Shown: piece after piece, positions 37,694-46,603 of the stretch
How positions within the stretch are numbered: the first letter of the stretch is position 1
Layout of the letters: each line of letters starts with the position of its first letter
Made by a program: the position numbers and the translations under genes
The notes under the pieces: generated by a model
What the model was told of the DNA's origin: nothing
Seen by the model: only the letters and a program-made list of their open reading frames with translations
Databases searched by the model: none
Source: Gracilibacillus salinarum
GTDB lineage: Bacteria; Bacillota; Bacilli; Bacillales; Amphibacillaceae
Direction of reading: 5' to 3'
Length of the DNA stretch: 64,000 nucleotides
Assembly (NCBI RefSeq): GCF_022919575.1
Contig: NZ_CP095071.1
Location: 992,001 to 1,056,000 of the forward strand

Positions 37694-40600
37694 CTATGAA
37701 GAATGCCTGATGACGACATTGCCATCTCCGAAGTATTGCTTCAACTCTTTGATCACATTCCAATTATTATCCATGTTATAATCCGCAGACATCTTAAACA
37801 GTTTGTTAGCATCTCCTTGATAGAGATAGACAGTGGAAGCACCTGGATACTTGGTTGCGAACTCACCGAGCTTTGTCATCGCCTCTTTTTGTTCTCGTTC
37901 TACCTTAATATATATTTTATCACTAGTAAATTGTTTCTCATCAAGTTGGTAAGGTTGTATGACATCCACAAGCAATTGTTTCTTCTGGTTACGCTCTTCT
38001 AAACGCCCTTCGACAAATACAAAGCTGTCTTCTTCAAGCCAATGGTTGACTTGACGAAAAACAGCGGGAAACAGAACCGCATCTAACTCTGCTGATTCAT
38101 CCGCGAGCATGACAAAGGCCATCGCCTCCCCTTTTTTAGTACGAATTACCTTGAGCGATTGTACCACTGCTGCCATCTTTGTTTTTTTTTGTTTAGCTTG
38201 AATCGCCTGCTGAATGGTAATATAACCGATCTGACGTATTTTATCTCGCACTTCAGCTAATGGATGTGTCGAAACAAAGAAGCCAATCACTTCTTTTTCC
38301 ATCATTAATTGGTGCATAACAGGAAATGGATCTGTTTCGGTGTAAGAGAAATCAAGCGCAAGATCTCCTTCGAATAAATGCATCTGATCATCGAATTCTT
38401 TAAAGAGTTCCCCTTGTTCCATCGCTTCATCCAGACTCGCTAACATCGTCGCCCGATTATTATGCAACTCATCAAAAGCTCCCGCGAGAATAAGTGATTC
38501 AATAATGGAACGGTTCACTTTTTGAAGCGGTACTCGAAGACAAAAATCAAATAAACTTTTGAAACGCTGGTTTTTTCTGACCTCAAATATCTCTTGGAAT
38601 GCCTGATAACCGACTCCTTTAATCAAATTCAATCCAATTCTAATTCCTTGTTTCTCTGCCTTAAATTTGCCAATGCTATCATTTATCGAAGGTGGCAGTA
38701 CTCGTATCTCGCGAGCCTTTGCCTCTCGCAAATAGACTTGAATCTTGTCTTGATTGCCCATTTGCGAGCTTAACATTTCGATAAAAAAGGCAATCGGATA
38801 ATTAGCTTTTAAATAGGCTAATTGATAGGCAATCACACTATAAGCTACTGCGTGACTTCGGTTAAAACCGTAATTAGAGAACCGTACAATCCAATCAAAG
38901 ATTTGCTCGGCAATCTGTTTGTCATAACCTTTCTGCAGACAACCATTTATGAACTTGGATTGATTGTTAATCAATGCCTCTTTATCTTTCTTACTGACCG
39001 CTCTACGTAAAATGTCTGCCTCCCCATATGAAAAACCTGCCATTACATGAACAATTTGCATTATTTGCTCCTGATAGACAAGCACTCCATATGTCTTGGC
39101 TAGAATTGGTTTTAAATCCGGATGCGGATAGCGAACTTTTTCCTTTTCATGTTTTCGGGAAACATAAGCAGGAATAAACTCCATTGGTCCCGGCCGATAC
39201 AGAGCGTTAACCGCCACCACATCTTCAAATTCGGTTGGCTTCAACTCCCGTAGTACTTGTTGCATCCCTTGTGATTCTAATTGAAAAACACCATTCGTAT
39301 GACCGTTTTGCAATAAGGAAAAAGTAGCCGCGTCATCAAACGGAATGTTATCTAATGAGATTCTTTGCTTATACTGCCTTTCAATTTGCTTTACAATTTT
39401 TTCAATCAGGGATAAGTTTCGCAAGCCTAGGAAATCCATTTTTAATAAGCCTATTTTTGCTAAGTCGTTCATGGCATACTGCGTAAGTGGCACTTCATTT
39501 TGTGCTGGCATTGCTGCTGCGTAGTCTACCAGTTTATCCTGACTGATGATGACCCCTGCAGCATGCGTTGATACGTGCCTTGGCAAACCTTCTAACCGAT
39601 TAGCTATTTTAAACAGATTTTTTAAAGAATCTGACTGCTTAATATATTCCGTAAGCTCAGGGGCTGCTTTCAGCATTGCAGCAATCGATTGGCCGCTATC
39701 TTTCGGCAGTGATTTTAATATGTAAGCCTGGTCGCTCTCTTCAATCACAAGTGCTTTGAAGAGCTCTCTTAGGAGCGACCGTGCAGCAAAAGTACCGAAC
39801 GTAACTATTTGTGCAACATAGTCTGCACCATATTTCTCCACTACATAGCGAATCACTTCATCTCTTCTCTCGTCCGAGAAATCAATATCAATATCCGGCA
39901 TCGTGACACGTTCCGGGTTTAAGAAACGTTCAAACAGCAGCTCATATTTAATCGGATCTACATTCGTTATTCCCAATAAGAAGGCAACCAGCGAGCCAGC
40001 TGCAGATCCCCTTCCTGGTCCCACCATTATGTCCTGTTGTTTCGCATACTCGACAAAATCCCATACAATCAAGAAATAATCACTGAATCCCATTGATTGA
40101 ATAACATCCAGTTCATAATGGAAACGAGCCTTGACTTCATCTGTTACTGTCGGATAGGCAGCCTCCAACTCTTTCTCACACAATTCCTCCAAAAATTGAT
40201 CTGCATGTTTATTATCCGGAACAGGGTATTTCGGAAGCAATCGCTGATCCAACGGAATTTCCGCGCAGCATTGGTCTGCTACTCGATTGGCATTGCCTAT
40301 CAGTTCAGGCCATGTTTGAAATAACCATTCTTGTTCCTCATATGTTGGGAGGGAGGAACCTTCCAATTCATCGAGCATATTTTTGTGCCATTTCACACCT
40401 TGATCCATCGCTTTCAGGCAAGAATATGCGACGGCGTCTTGTTCAACAAGGTAACGGATATCCTGCAGAGCTATCTTCTCAACGGACAGTTGTTGTAATT
40501 GATCACGATTTGGCAACATGCTTTTGGAAATCCCTAAATAGAACCTTACTGGCGAAAGCAATCTGCTTAATACGTCAACTTGAGGCTCTATATCATCTGC

Positions 40601-40981
40601 AGTCCATTGATCAGCAGGAATCAGTAACATCAGATCCTCCTGGGAATCTTTCATCCGCTCAACGGTTATATCCTCCCCATATTGAATAGCGGTACTTATT
40701 TGTAATAATTGCTGATAGCCTTGATAATTCTTCGCTAGGCCAATGACATGCACCGGTTCATTCTCGACCATTAATGCAAAGGTTAAACCGATGATCGGTT
40801 TAATTCCTGCTTCTTTACATGCTGTATAAAAACGAATAGCACCATGCATCACTTGATGGTCCGTTATAGCAAGTGACGTATAGCCAAGATGCTTAGCTTG
40901 TTCAATCAGGGAATCAATTTGGATGGTACTCTTCATTAACGAGTATCCACTCTTTACTTGAAGAGCTGTTAATTCCGGCAT
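37694..40981 (-). CDS. dnaE: DNA polymerase III alpha subunit DnaE
   Basis: The second replicative polymerase of Firmicutes, which extends RNA primers before PolC takes over. 1095 residues: PHP domain (1-200), polymerase with GPGRGSAAGSLVAFLLGIT and catalytic PDIDIDFSDERRDEVI, fingers, helix-hairpin-helix (NLIKGVGYQAFQEIF) and a C-terminal OB domain (KTKMAAVVQSLKVIRTKKGEAMAFVML). The PHP start reads KSGYSLM where metal-binding enzymes have HxHSxYS, so that site looks degenerate. ATG follows AAGGAGGTG. It diverges from ytrH. Confidence 0.96.
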   Translation of the reverse strand: MPELTALQVKSGYSLMKSTIQIDSLIEQAKHLGYTSLAITDHQVMHGAIRFYTACKEAGIKPIIGLTFALMVENEPVHVIGLAKNYQGYQQLLQISTAIQYGEDITVERMKDSQEDLMLLIPADQWTADDIEPQVDVLSRLLSPVRFYLGISKSMLPNRDQLQQLSVEKIALQDIRYLVEQDAVAYSCLKAMDQGVKWHKNMLDELEGSSLPTYEEQEWLFQTWPELIGNANRVADQCCAEIPLDQRLLPKYPVPDNKHADQFLEELCEKELEAAYPTVTDEVKARFHYELDVIQSMGFSDYFLIVWDFVEYAKQQDIMVGPGRGSAAGSLVAFLLGITNVDPIKYELLFERFLNPERVTMPDIDIDFSDERRDEVIRYVVEKYGADYVAQIVTFGTFAARSLLRELFKALVIEESDQAYILKSLPKDSGQSIAAMLKAAPELTEYIKQSDSLKNLFKIANRLEGLPRHVSTHAAGVIISQDKLVDYAAAMPAQNEVPLTQYAMNDLAKIGLLKMDFLGLRNLSLIEKIVKQIERQYKQRISLDNIPFDDAATFSLLQNGHTNGVFQLESQGMQQVLRELKPTEFEDVVAVNALYRPGPMEFIPAYVSRKHEKEKVRYPHPDLKPILAKTYGVLVYQEQIMQIVHVMAGFSYGEADILRRAVSKKDKEALINNQSKFINGCLQKGYDKQIAEQIFDWIVRFSNYGFNRSHAVAYSVIAYQLAYLKANYPIAFFIEMLSSQMGNQDKIQVYLREAKAREIRVLPPSINDSIGKFKAEKQGIRIGLNLIKGVGYQAFQEIFEVRKNQRFKSLFDFCLRVPLQKVNRSIIESLILAGAFDELHNNRATMLASLDEAMEQGELFKEFDDQMHLFEGDLALDFSYTETDPFPVMHQLMMEKEVIGFFVSTHPLAEVRDKIRQIGYITIQQAIQAKQKKTKMAAVVQSLKVIRTKKGEAMAFVMLADESAELDAVLFPAVFRQVNHWLEEDSFVFVEGRLEERNQKKQLLVDVIQPYQLDEKQFTSDKIYIKVEREQKEAMTKLGEFATKYPGASTVYLYQGDANKLFKMSADYNMDNNWNVIKELKQYFGDGNVVIRHSS

Positions 40982-41024
40982 CGATTCACCTCCTTCTACG
41001 TGCGAGCAAATGTTTTGTTCTTCT

Positions 41025-41053
41025 ATTATAGCAGACGAAGTAAAACTTGTAAG
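41025..41053 (-). promoter_or_regulatory. Sigma-A promoter of dnaE
   Basis: CTTACA (41048-41053) and TATAAT (41025-41030) on the minus strand with a 17-bp spacer. Confidence 0.65.
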
Positions 41054-41060
41054 TTGATAA

Positions 41061-41088
41061 ACATATAGTAGACAAGTTCACATATATT
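41061..41088 (+). promoter_or_regulatory. Candidate sigma-E promoter of ytrH-ytrI
   Basis: ACATATA (41061-41067) and CATATATT (41081-41088), spacer 13 bp, resemble the mother-cell sigma-E elements. B. subtilis ytrHI is sigma-E dependent. The match is partial. Confidence 0.4.
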
Positions 41089-41124
41089 GTAGTATAGATA
41101 CGCTTGTACGATGGAGGGGTGTGA

Positions 41125-41457
41125 ATGGAAGAGCGATTTATGCAAACGGCGATACACTGCTTTTTTATCGCCTTTGGAGTCATGATAGGTGGATCCATGA
41201 TAGGAAGTATCGGCGCTTTTCTTACGGGGGATGCACCAATCACACATATGGGACGTATTGCGAAAGGGTTACGTATTTGGGCAATCGTCGCTGCCATTGG
41301 TGGTACATTTGATGCAATATACAACTTTGAAAGAGGGTTATATGACGGATCTACAATAGATTTATTCAAACAAATTTTACTGATCATTACTGCAATGGGG
41401 GGCGCACATACCGCCTTGCTAATAATAGAGTGGCTGATTCAAGAGGAGATCGAATAA
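41125..41457 (+). CDS. ytrH: Sporulation membrane protein YtrH
   Basis: 110 residues with three predicted helices (about 8-33, 45-65 and 82-102). The family signature GVMIGGSMIGSIGAFLTGDAPI and HMGRIAKGLRIWAIVAAIGGTFD is clear. Required for efficient sporulation in B. subtilis, acting in the mother cell; molecular role unknown. ATG follows GGAGGGG. It overlaps ytrI by one base (TAATG) and is divergent from dnaE. Confidence 0.92.
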   Translation: MEERFMQTAIHCFFIAFGVMIGGSMIGSIGAFLTGDAPITHMGRIAKGLRIWAIVAAIGGTFDAIYNFERGLYDGSTIDLFKQILLIITAMGGAHTALLIIEWLIQEEIE

Positions 41458-41966
41458 TGCATATCCCTCCATACTACAAACGGCCGGGATGGCAACGCTT
41501 TTTGGCAGGTATATGCATAGGTACCATTGTTGGTTATTTTGTGTTTATTTATATGTTTGGTGAATTACAGCAGAAATGGATTGAGGAAAAATTGGCCATG
41601 CAGAGTGAGCTTCAAGATCTGCAACACAGCTATGACACGTTGTTAAAAAACCACCAGCAGCTTGATCAGGAGACGAAAAACGGCATTCAGATTCAAGAAC
41701 TAGAAATTGAATTTTTAAATTTAGAGAAAGTGAATATTGATAACGACAGACCGATGGTGCAGCAGCTTGATCAGGTGTTAAGAAACGAGGCATCTAGTGC
41801 TATCGGAAAAAGTGTGGATGATTTATCCAATTCGATTGATCTTCTTATTTCATCCATTGAAAATAAAATCATCAACATCGATGATTTTCGCTTCCAGGCT
41901 ACAGTAAGCCGAGTTATTGTTGGAGAGACATTGCGCTTATCCATTGAATTAGAAAAAGCCAGTTAG
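41457..41966 (+). CDS. ytrI: Sporulation membrane protein YtrI
   Basis: 169 residues: basic N-terminus (PPYYKRPGWQRFLAGI), one membrane helix (ICIGTIVGYFVFIYMFG), a coiled coil (EKLAMQSELQDLQHSYDTLLKNHQQLDQE) and a C-terminal alpha/beta domain. The start is the ATG overlapping the ytrH stop, preceded by GAGG. It works with YtrH in sporulation. A shared terminator with nrnA follows. Confidence 0.9.
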   Translation: MHIPPYYKRPGWQRFLAGICIGTIVGYFVFIYMFGELQQKWIEEKLAMQSELQDLQHSYDTLLKNHQQLDQETKNGIQIQELEIEFLNLEKVNIDNDRPMVQQLDQVLRNEASSAIGKSVDDLSNSIDLLISSIENKIINIDDFRFQATVSRVIVGETLRLSIELEKAS

Positions 41967-41969
41967 CTA

Positions 41970-42016
41970 ATACAAGCGGAAAATACACTTACTGCTTTTG
42001 AGCGTACTTTCCGCTA
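41970..42016. terminator. Convergent terminator of ytrHI and nrnA
   Basis: AGCGGAAA and TTTCCGCT arms with further pairing inside; T-rich on both sides. Confidence 0.65.
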
Positions 42017-42023
42017 TTGTTGT

Positions 42024-42961
42024 TTACTTACATGCTTCTTCTAAGTCTGCTAACACAAGTTGCATGGTTTCCCACTGATGAATTTTTGCTCCGGAGGCTA
42101 ACGGGTGCCCTCCCCTTCATATTTCGCAGCAATTTCATTAATGACTGGACCTTTAGAGCGCAAACGAACACGAATTACATCATCTTCTTCTACAAAGATC
42201 GCCCACACTTTAATCCCTTCAATATCACCTAACACACTGACAACAGCACTCGTTTCAGAAGGTGTGACGTCGAATGATTGCAGTGTTTCTTTCGTAAGTT
42301 TGACGTAACTTACACCAGCATCAGAAATCTCAATATGCTGCAAGATATAACCTTTTAATTTCGCAATTCGTAAATTCGTTTTGTACATTTGCTCATACAG
42401 CGCTGTTCGATCGAAATCATAACTGACGAGCTCTGCAGCAATTTGAAATGTCTGTTTCGTTGTGCTAGGGAATAGAAAACGTCCCGTATCTCCGACAATA
42501 CCGCTATATAAAAGAAACGCAGCTTTATCAGTCATCTTCAATCCTTTATCTTTCTGTTCTTGATAGAATCGGTAAATCAATTCACTGGCAGAACTTGAAT
42601 TTACGTCGACCCACTGAATATCACCATAGGCATCCACCACAGGATGGTGATCAATTTTCACAATCGCATCTGCTAATTGGTAACGAGAGTCAGAAATACG
42701 CTCTTGATTAGCTGTGTCACACACAATAACAAGCGCTCCCTGGTATACTTGATCTTCAATGTGATCCATCGTCGCTAAAAACGTAAGTGAATCCTCTTCC
42801 TCCCCTACAATATGTACTTTTTTTTCAGGGAAACTCGCCTTAATGATTTCAGCAAGGCCAGCCTGTGAACCGTAAGCATCAGGGTCTGGCCGGACATGAC
42901 GGTGAATAATGATGCTATCGTATTGCGTTATTTTTGATAGAATATCTGCGGTTACTGTCAT
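42024..42961 (-). pseudogene. nrnA: DHH-family oligoribonuclease/pAp phosphatase NrnA, frameshifted near the 3' end
   Basis: NrnA degrades very short oligonucleotides and dephosphorylates 3'-phosphoadenosine 5'-phosphate. The DHH domain is intact (HVRPDPDAYGSQ, VCDTANQERI, KIDHHPVVD). The open frame ends early at 42098 after KYEGEGTR. Adding one G to the four-base C run at 42112-42115 (plus strand) restores KYEGGGHPLASGAKIHQW and a stop at 42024, giving 312 residues like the B. subtilis enzyme. The lost tail holds the DHHA1 substrate-binding GGGHPLASG motif. A sequencing slip, a real inactivating mutation, or a slippage site would all explain this. Confidence 0.85.
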
Positions 42962-43121
42962 ATTATTTTCTCCTTTTTTCTTTGTCTATCATTGTTTCGA
43001 CTTTCGATTATTAGATTATCAGTTATTGTGTAATTTTACTAGCAATTGTCGATTTGAAGCGATACAATAGATACGAATACAGAGCATTACCGTTTGTTTA
43101 AGAAGATGGAGGTTGTAAAGA

Positions 43122-43418
43122 ATGGTTGTATTTCCAATTATTATTATCGTATCATTTTTTATGTATTTTTATTATAAAATAATGATTTTGCGTGATCGTG
43201 ACCCGCTTCAACAGGAAATCAAGAATGCGAAGGCACGGATTGCACTAGGTGTCTGTATCAGCTTCTTCGGTATTAATCAATATCTTTTTTATCAGACACG
43301 ATTAGCGCTTTTTATCACGATTGTCTTTCTTTTCTTCGGTGTACTACAAGGCACAGGAGGAGTCAAAAGATGGATCCATTACAAAGGTGAGTTTGAGAAG
43401 AGAGCAACTTCCGAATAA
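43122..43418 (+). CDS. ytpI: YtpI-family membrane protein
   Basis: 98 residues with three hydrophobic segments (PIIIIVSFFMYFYYKIMIL, ARIALGVCISFFGINQYLFY, LALFITIVFLFFGVLQGTGG). Function is unknown; the gene lies between nrnA and ytoI in many Bacilli. ATG follows GATGGAGG. It is divergent from nrnA and converges with ytoI on a shared terminator. Confidence 0.85.
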   Translation: MVVFPIIIIVSFFMYFYYKIMILRDRDPLQQEIKNAKARIALGVCISFFGINQYLFYQTRLALFITIVFLFFGVLQGTGGVKRWIHYKGEFEKRATSE

Positions 43419-43454
43419 CTTAATTGTGCAGGTTACATAACCAATAGGCTAATA

Positions 43455-43487
43455 AAGCAAATTGTCAGCTGACAATTTGCTTTTTTA
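43455..43487. terminator. Bidirectional terminator between ytpI and ytoI
   Basis: A 13-bp perfect stem AAAGCAAATTGTC/GACAATTTGCTTT with a T-run on the plus strand. Confidence 0.9.
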
Positions 43488-43488
43488 T

Positions 43489-44802
43489 TTAGCGTTCAAT
43501 TAATTGTGCCATTAACAAGGCTTTCCCTACAACCTTCTTTTCATGATATACTTCAACGTCAATTTTGACTGACTTCCTTCCGAGATCTATGATCCTTGGC
43601 TGGAAGGTAATGGTTGTTTCTAACTGAATTGGTTTGATAAAATAAACAGTTGTATTTTCTACCACTAAATCTCGCTTTTTCTGATGCCTCATCATTCGTC
43701 GTGCTGCATCCATAACAAAGGAAACAAAAACACCGTAGGAAAGGGTTCCCAGCTGGTTTGTCATTTGAGGTGTTACTTCAGCATGATATGTAGAAAAGTG
43801 TGGGTCGCCTGATGATGGCTCCAAATAATTAGAGAGTATATCATCGATGGTTTCTCCTACTTGAGGCTGTTTCTGAATGTGCTGTAATGCCTTCAACACA
43901 TCCTGTCGCGAAATTAAACCTTCCAGCTGGTGGTGCTGATCCACTACTGGCATGATTTCAATACCTTCCCACACCATCATGTGTGCCGCATATGCTAATG
44001 ATGTTTCCTTCATCACTGTTAACGGGTTCTTCGTCATTACTTTATCAATTAACGCATCATCTTTTCTTCCGATAACATCCTTAGAAGTAACTATTCCGAC
44101 TACTTTATTTCGGTCATCCACAACAGGATATCTACTGTGCGTTGTTCGTTCTTCCCACTCATACCATTTCGTTACCTGATCTTTCACCGACAAATAATAT
44201 GTATCTTCCAGGCTAGTATAAATATCGCCAACTAGAACAATTTCTTTTTTTATCAATTGATCGTAAATAGCGCGATTTATCATTGCAGCTACTGTGAAAG
44301 TATCATAGCTGGTAGAAATAATCGGCAACTGTTTTTCATCCGCCAGCTGTTTCGTTTCCTCATCTGAGTCAAAGCCACCAGTGATTAGTACTGCCGCTCC
44401 TTCTTTCAACGCCAATTGATGGGCTTCCGTTCGATTCCCGACAATCAATAGTGAATCTTTTTCCGTATATCTCATCATCGCATCAAGCTTCATGGCACCG
44501 ATTACGAATTTGTTTAACGTTTTATACAGTCCGTCTCTTCCACCTAACACTTGACCATCGACAATGCTTACAATTTCAGCAAACGTTAGATTTTCAAAAT
44601 TCTCTTTCTGCTTTCGTTCGATCCGGATCGTACCAACTCGTTCAATGGTACTGACTAACCCTTTATTTTCCGCTTCTTTAATGGCACGATAAGCTGTCCC
44701 TTCACTAACGTTTAATTCTTTTGCAATTTGTCTTACAGATATTTTGTTTCCTACTTTTAATGAATCTATAAAAGATAGAATTTGTTCATGTTTTGTAGCC
44801 AA
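43489..44802 (-). CDS. ytoI: DRTGG/CBS/HotDog-domain regulator YtoI
   Basis: 437 residues with an unusual domain order. A winged helix (SVRQIAKELNVSEGTAYRAIKEAENKGLV, 20-50) comes first, then a DRTGG domain (about 70-185), two CBS domains (about 195-310; RYPVVDDRNKVVGIVTSKDVI and IMPVVDQHHQLEGLISRQDVL), and a thioesterase-like HotDog domain (330-437). This is the layout of a ligand-sensing DNA-binding protein; the ligand is unproven (adenine nucleotides would fit the CBS pair). The start is TTG after GGTGAG. A good sigma-A promoter lies upstream. Confidence 0.9.
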   Translation of the reverse strand: MATKHEQILSFIDSLKVGNKISVRQIAKELNVSEGTAYRAIKEAENKGLVSTIERVGTIRIERKQKENFENLTFAEIVSIVDGQVLGGRDGLYKTLNKFVIGAMKLDAMMRYTEKDSLLIVGNRTEAHQLALKEGAAVLITGGFDSDEETKQLADEKQLPIISTSYDTFTVAAMINRAIYDQLIKKEIVLVGDIYTSLEDTYYLSVKDQVTKWYEWEERTTHSRYPVVDDRNKVVGIVTSKDVIGRKDDALIDKVMTKNPLTVMKETSLAYAAHMMVWEGIEIMPVVDQHHQLEGLISRQDVLKALQHIQKQPQVGETIDDILSNYLEPSSGDPHFSTYHAEVTPQMTNQLGTLSYGVFVSFVMDAARRMMRHQKKRDLVVENTTVYFIKPIQLETTITFQPRIIDLGRKSVKIDVEVYHEKKVVGKALLMAQLIER

Positions 44803-44852
44803 TCGCAGCTCACCATTCTTTCATCTGTACTAGTAATTTGCTATCTATTTTT

Positions 44853-44881
44853 ATTATACAGTTTATAACCATAATATTCAA
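44853..44881 (-). promoter_or_regulatory. Sigma-A promoter of ytoI
   Basis: TTGAAT (44876-44881) and TATAAT (44853-44858) on the minus strand, 17-bp spacer. Confidence 0.75.
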
Positions 44882-45041
44882 TTTTTTCTGCAAATATTAT
44901 GAATACTTATACTTGCAAATATATACAACTACTTCTGTAGCAATTTTCTAGAAGCATCTGTATTAATAAAATATTCGAATAGCAACACGTTGGGACAAAC
45001 AATAAATGATAGTATACCGCGAAAACGTATGATTATCTAAT

Positions 45042-45560
45042 TCCTATAATATGGATTATGATAACTAACAGCTTAGTGTCTATTTTGAAATGATTCATGT
45101 GCTGGAATATCGCTCCGGCCAACCACTTCGCGTCCTGCGGGGCACGGCTGAAGCTAACTTTGTGAAGAAGGGCACTTCACAAAGTTAGCTTCAGCGCCTG
45201 CCTGTCCCGCGGGAGTCTGCGTGGTTGGCCTACGCTAGGATGGGGACTCTACAACTTTGGTAAGAGCTAGCATATTGACCTCTGTACTTCCTTAAGCGTA
45301 GAAATAGGCGGAAACTCCTCATGTCCTCATGCCTCAGCGAGAGCTGAAGATCCATTTCATTTGTGCCTGCGTCTGCAAGTATCGCTTCGAAGTGAGCTTC
45401 CTCGGCACAAGGCAGCAAAGCAGCTTTTCAAGTAGTAGCTAGCTTAAGCTGTTCCCCACAGGACGCGGAGCCTATTTCCGGAGCTTTGCTGAGCAGTTAA
45501 ACTAAATCAAAATGACTATTCTGCAATACAGCCTTTGTTAACATAATCCATATTATAGGA
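45042..45560 (-). repeat. Long inverted-repeat element, copy 6 (reversed)
   Basis: 519 bp. Terminal repeats 45042-45065 and 45537-45560, one mismatch each to the consensus. Module B' (GGCCAACCAC arms; ACTTTGTGAAG loop) comes first and module A' second with the long loop type. Orientation matches copy 3. Between it and ytoI (44882-45041) I see only AT-rich sequence. Confidence 0.85.
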
Positions 45561-45619
45561 ACTCCGTTTTATGTTCAGTATGGTTACTGCTGTGACTGCA
45601 CTTTTATTCTTTCTTGATG

Positions 45620-45820
45620 AACAAAGGCGCAAGCGCCCGTTTAGAGACGTAGCGAGTGGAGCGAATCAACTGAGATAAAGGAATCACGGTGAGCTTGCGA
45701 ATCGATGATGACTTATCGTAGGGCGATTTCGCGAAGTCGCCTAGTCTCTGGGCGCTAGAGCCAGACGTGGCCGTTTCTGTCAGCGAACATCATATAGCCT
45801 AAAATTTATACTTTCTTGAC
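45620..45820. repeat. Small structured repeat, copy 3
   Basis: Core 45620-45768 as at 5764 and 23170; the extended tail (CGTTTCTGTCAGCGAACATC) to 45820 matches copy 1. It follows the right flank of copy 6 and ends just before the ytkL terminator. Confidence 0.8.
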
Positions 45821-45829
45821 TTATGAAAA

Positions 45830-45856
45830 AAAGTCAAAGCGTTATGCTTTGACTTT
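45830..45856 (-). terminator. Terminator of ytkL
   Basis: An 11-bp perfect stem AAAGTCAAAGC/GCTTTGACTTT followed by seven T residues on the minus strand; it overlaps the stop codon. Confidence 0.9.
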
Positions 45857-46535
45857 AGAGTTCGATGGCTTCGCCTGGTTGCAGGTGGATGCCGTCTCCT
45901 GTTTTTACTTGTTCACAAAATGCTTTTCCGTCCTGTTCGATGAGCGGGAATGTGTTGTAATGCATTGGTACTACTTTTTTGGCTTTAATCCAATCAGCAG
46001 CGATCAATGCATCATCTGGTCCCATTGTAAAATTATCACCGATTGGTAAAAAGGCCAGATCGATTTGATTCATCTCACCAATTAATTTCAGATCAGAGAA
46101 TAGTCCGGTATCCCCTGCGTGGTAGATAGTTTGGCCATCGGCAAATAATAAAATACCAGCTGGCATACCACCGTAAATTAGATTACCTTCTTCATCCTGA
46201 AACATAGAACCATGGAATGCAGGAGTCAGCTTCACCTTACCAAAATCAAACGTGTGCGCACCACCAATATGCATCGGATGGGTATTTAATCCTCTGCCAC
46301 CTAAATATTCTGCTAATTCGTTAGGAGCAACCACGAGACAGTTTGTCCGTTCGGCAATTTGAATGGTATCCCCAACATGATCATTATGGCCATGCGTTAG
46401 CAAAATAACATCAGGTTCTTGCACGTTTGGATCTAGATCACTTGTTTCATTTCCAGAGATAAAGGGATCAATTAATATTGTATGTTTTGTAGTTTCTACC
46501 TTTACACAAGATTGTCCGTGAAAAGATACTTTCAT
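45855..46535 (-). CDS. ytkL: Metal-dependent hydrolase of the UPF0173 family (YtkL)
   Basis: A 226-residue metallo-beta-lactamase fold enzyme, UlaG-like. Metal ligands are visible as [19 protein letters not shown] and the C-terminal PMHYNTFP. Substrate unknown. ATG 46535 is nine bases after GAAGGAG; a TTG one codon earlier is possible. In B. subtilis it neighbours ytkK, whose counterpart here is at 50793; the PspA cluster lies between the two. Confidence 0.9.
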   Translation of the reverse strand: MKVSFHGQSCVKVETTKHTILIDPFISGNETSDLDPNVQEPDVILLTHGHNDHVGDTIQIAERTNCLVVAPNELAEYLGGRGLNTHPMHIGGAHTFDFGKVKLTPAFHGSMFQDEEGNLIYGGMPAGILLFADGQTIYHAGDTGLFSDLKLIGEMNQIDLAFLPIGDNFTMGPDDALIAADWIKAKKVVPMHYNTFPLIEQDGKAFCEQVKTGDGIHLQPGEAIEL

Positions 46536-46603
46536 CAAACGACACTCCTTCTATTAGACATTCTTTTTAAGATATTACCTTTTCAATGCTAGTTTAAACA
46601 TTC

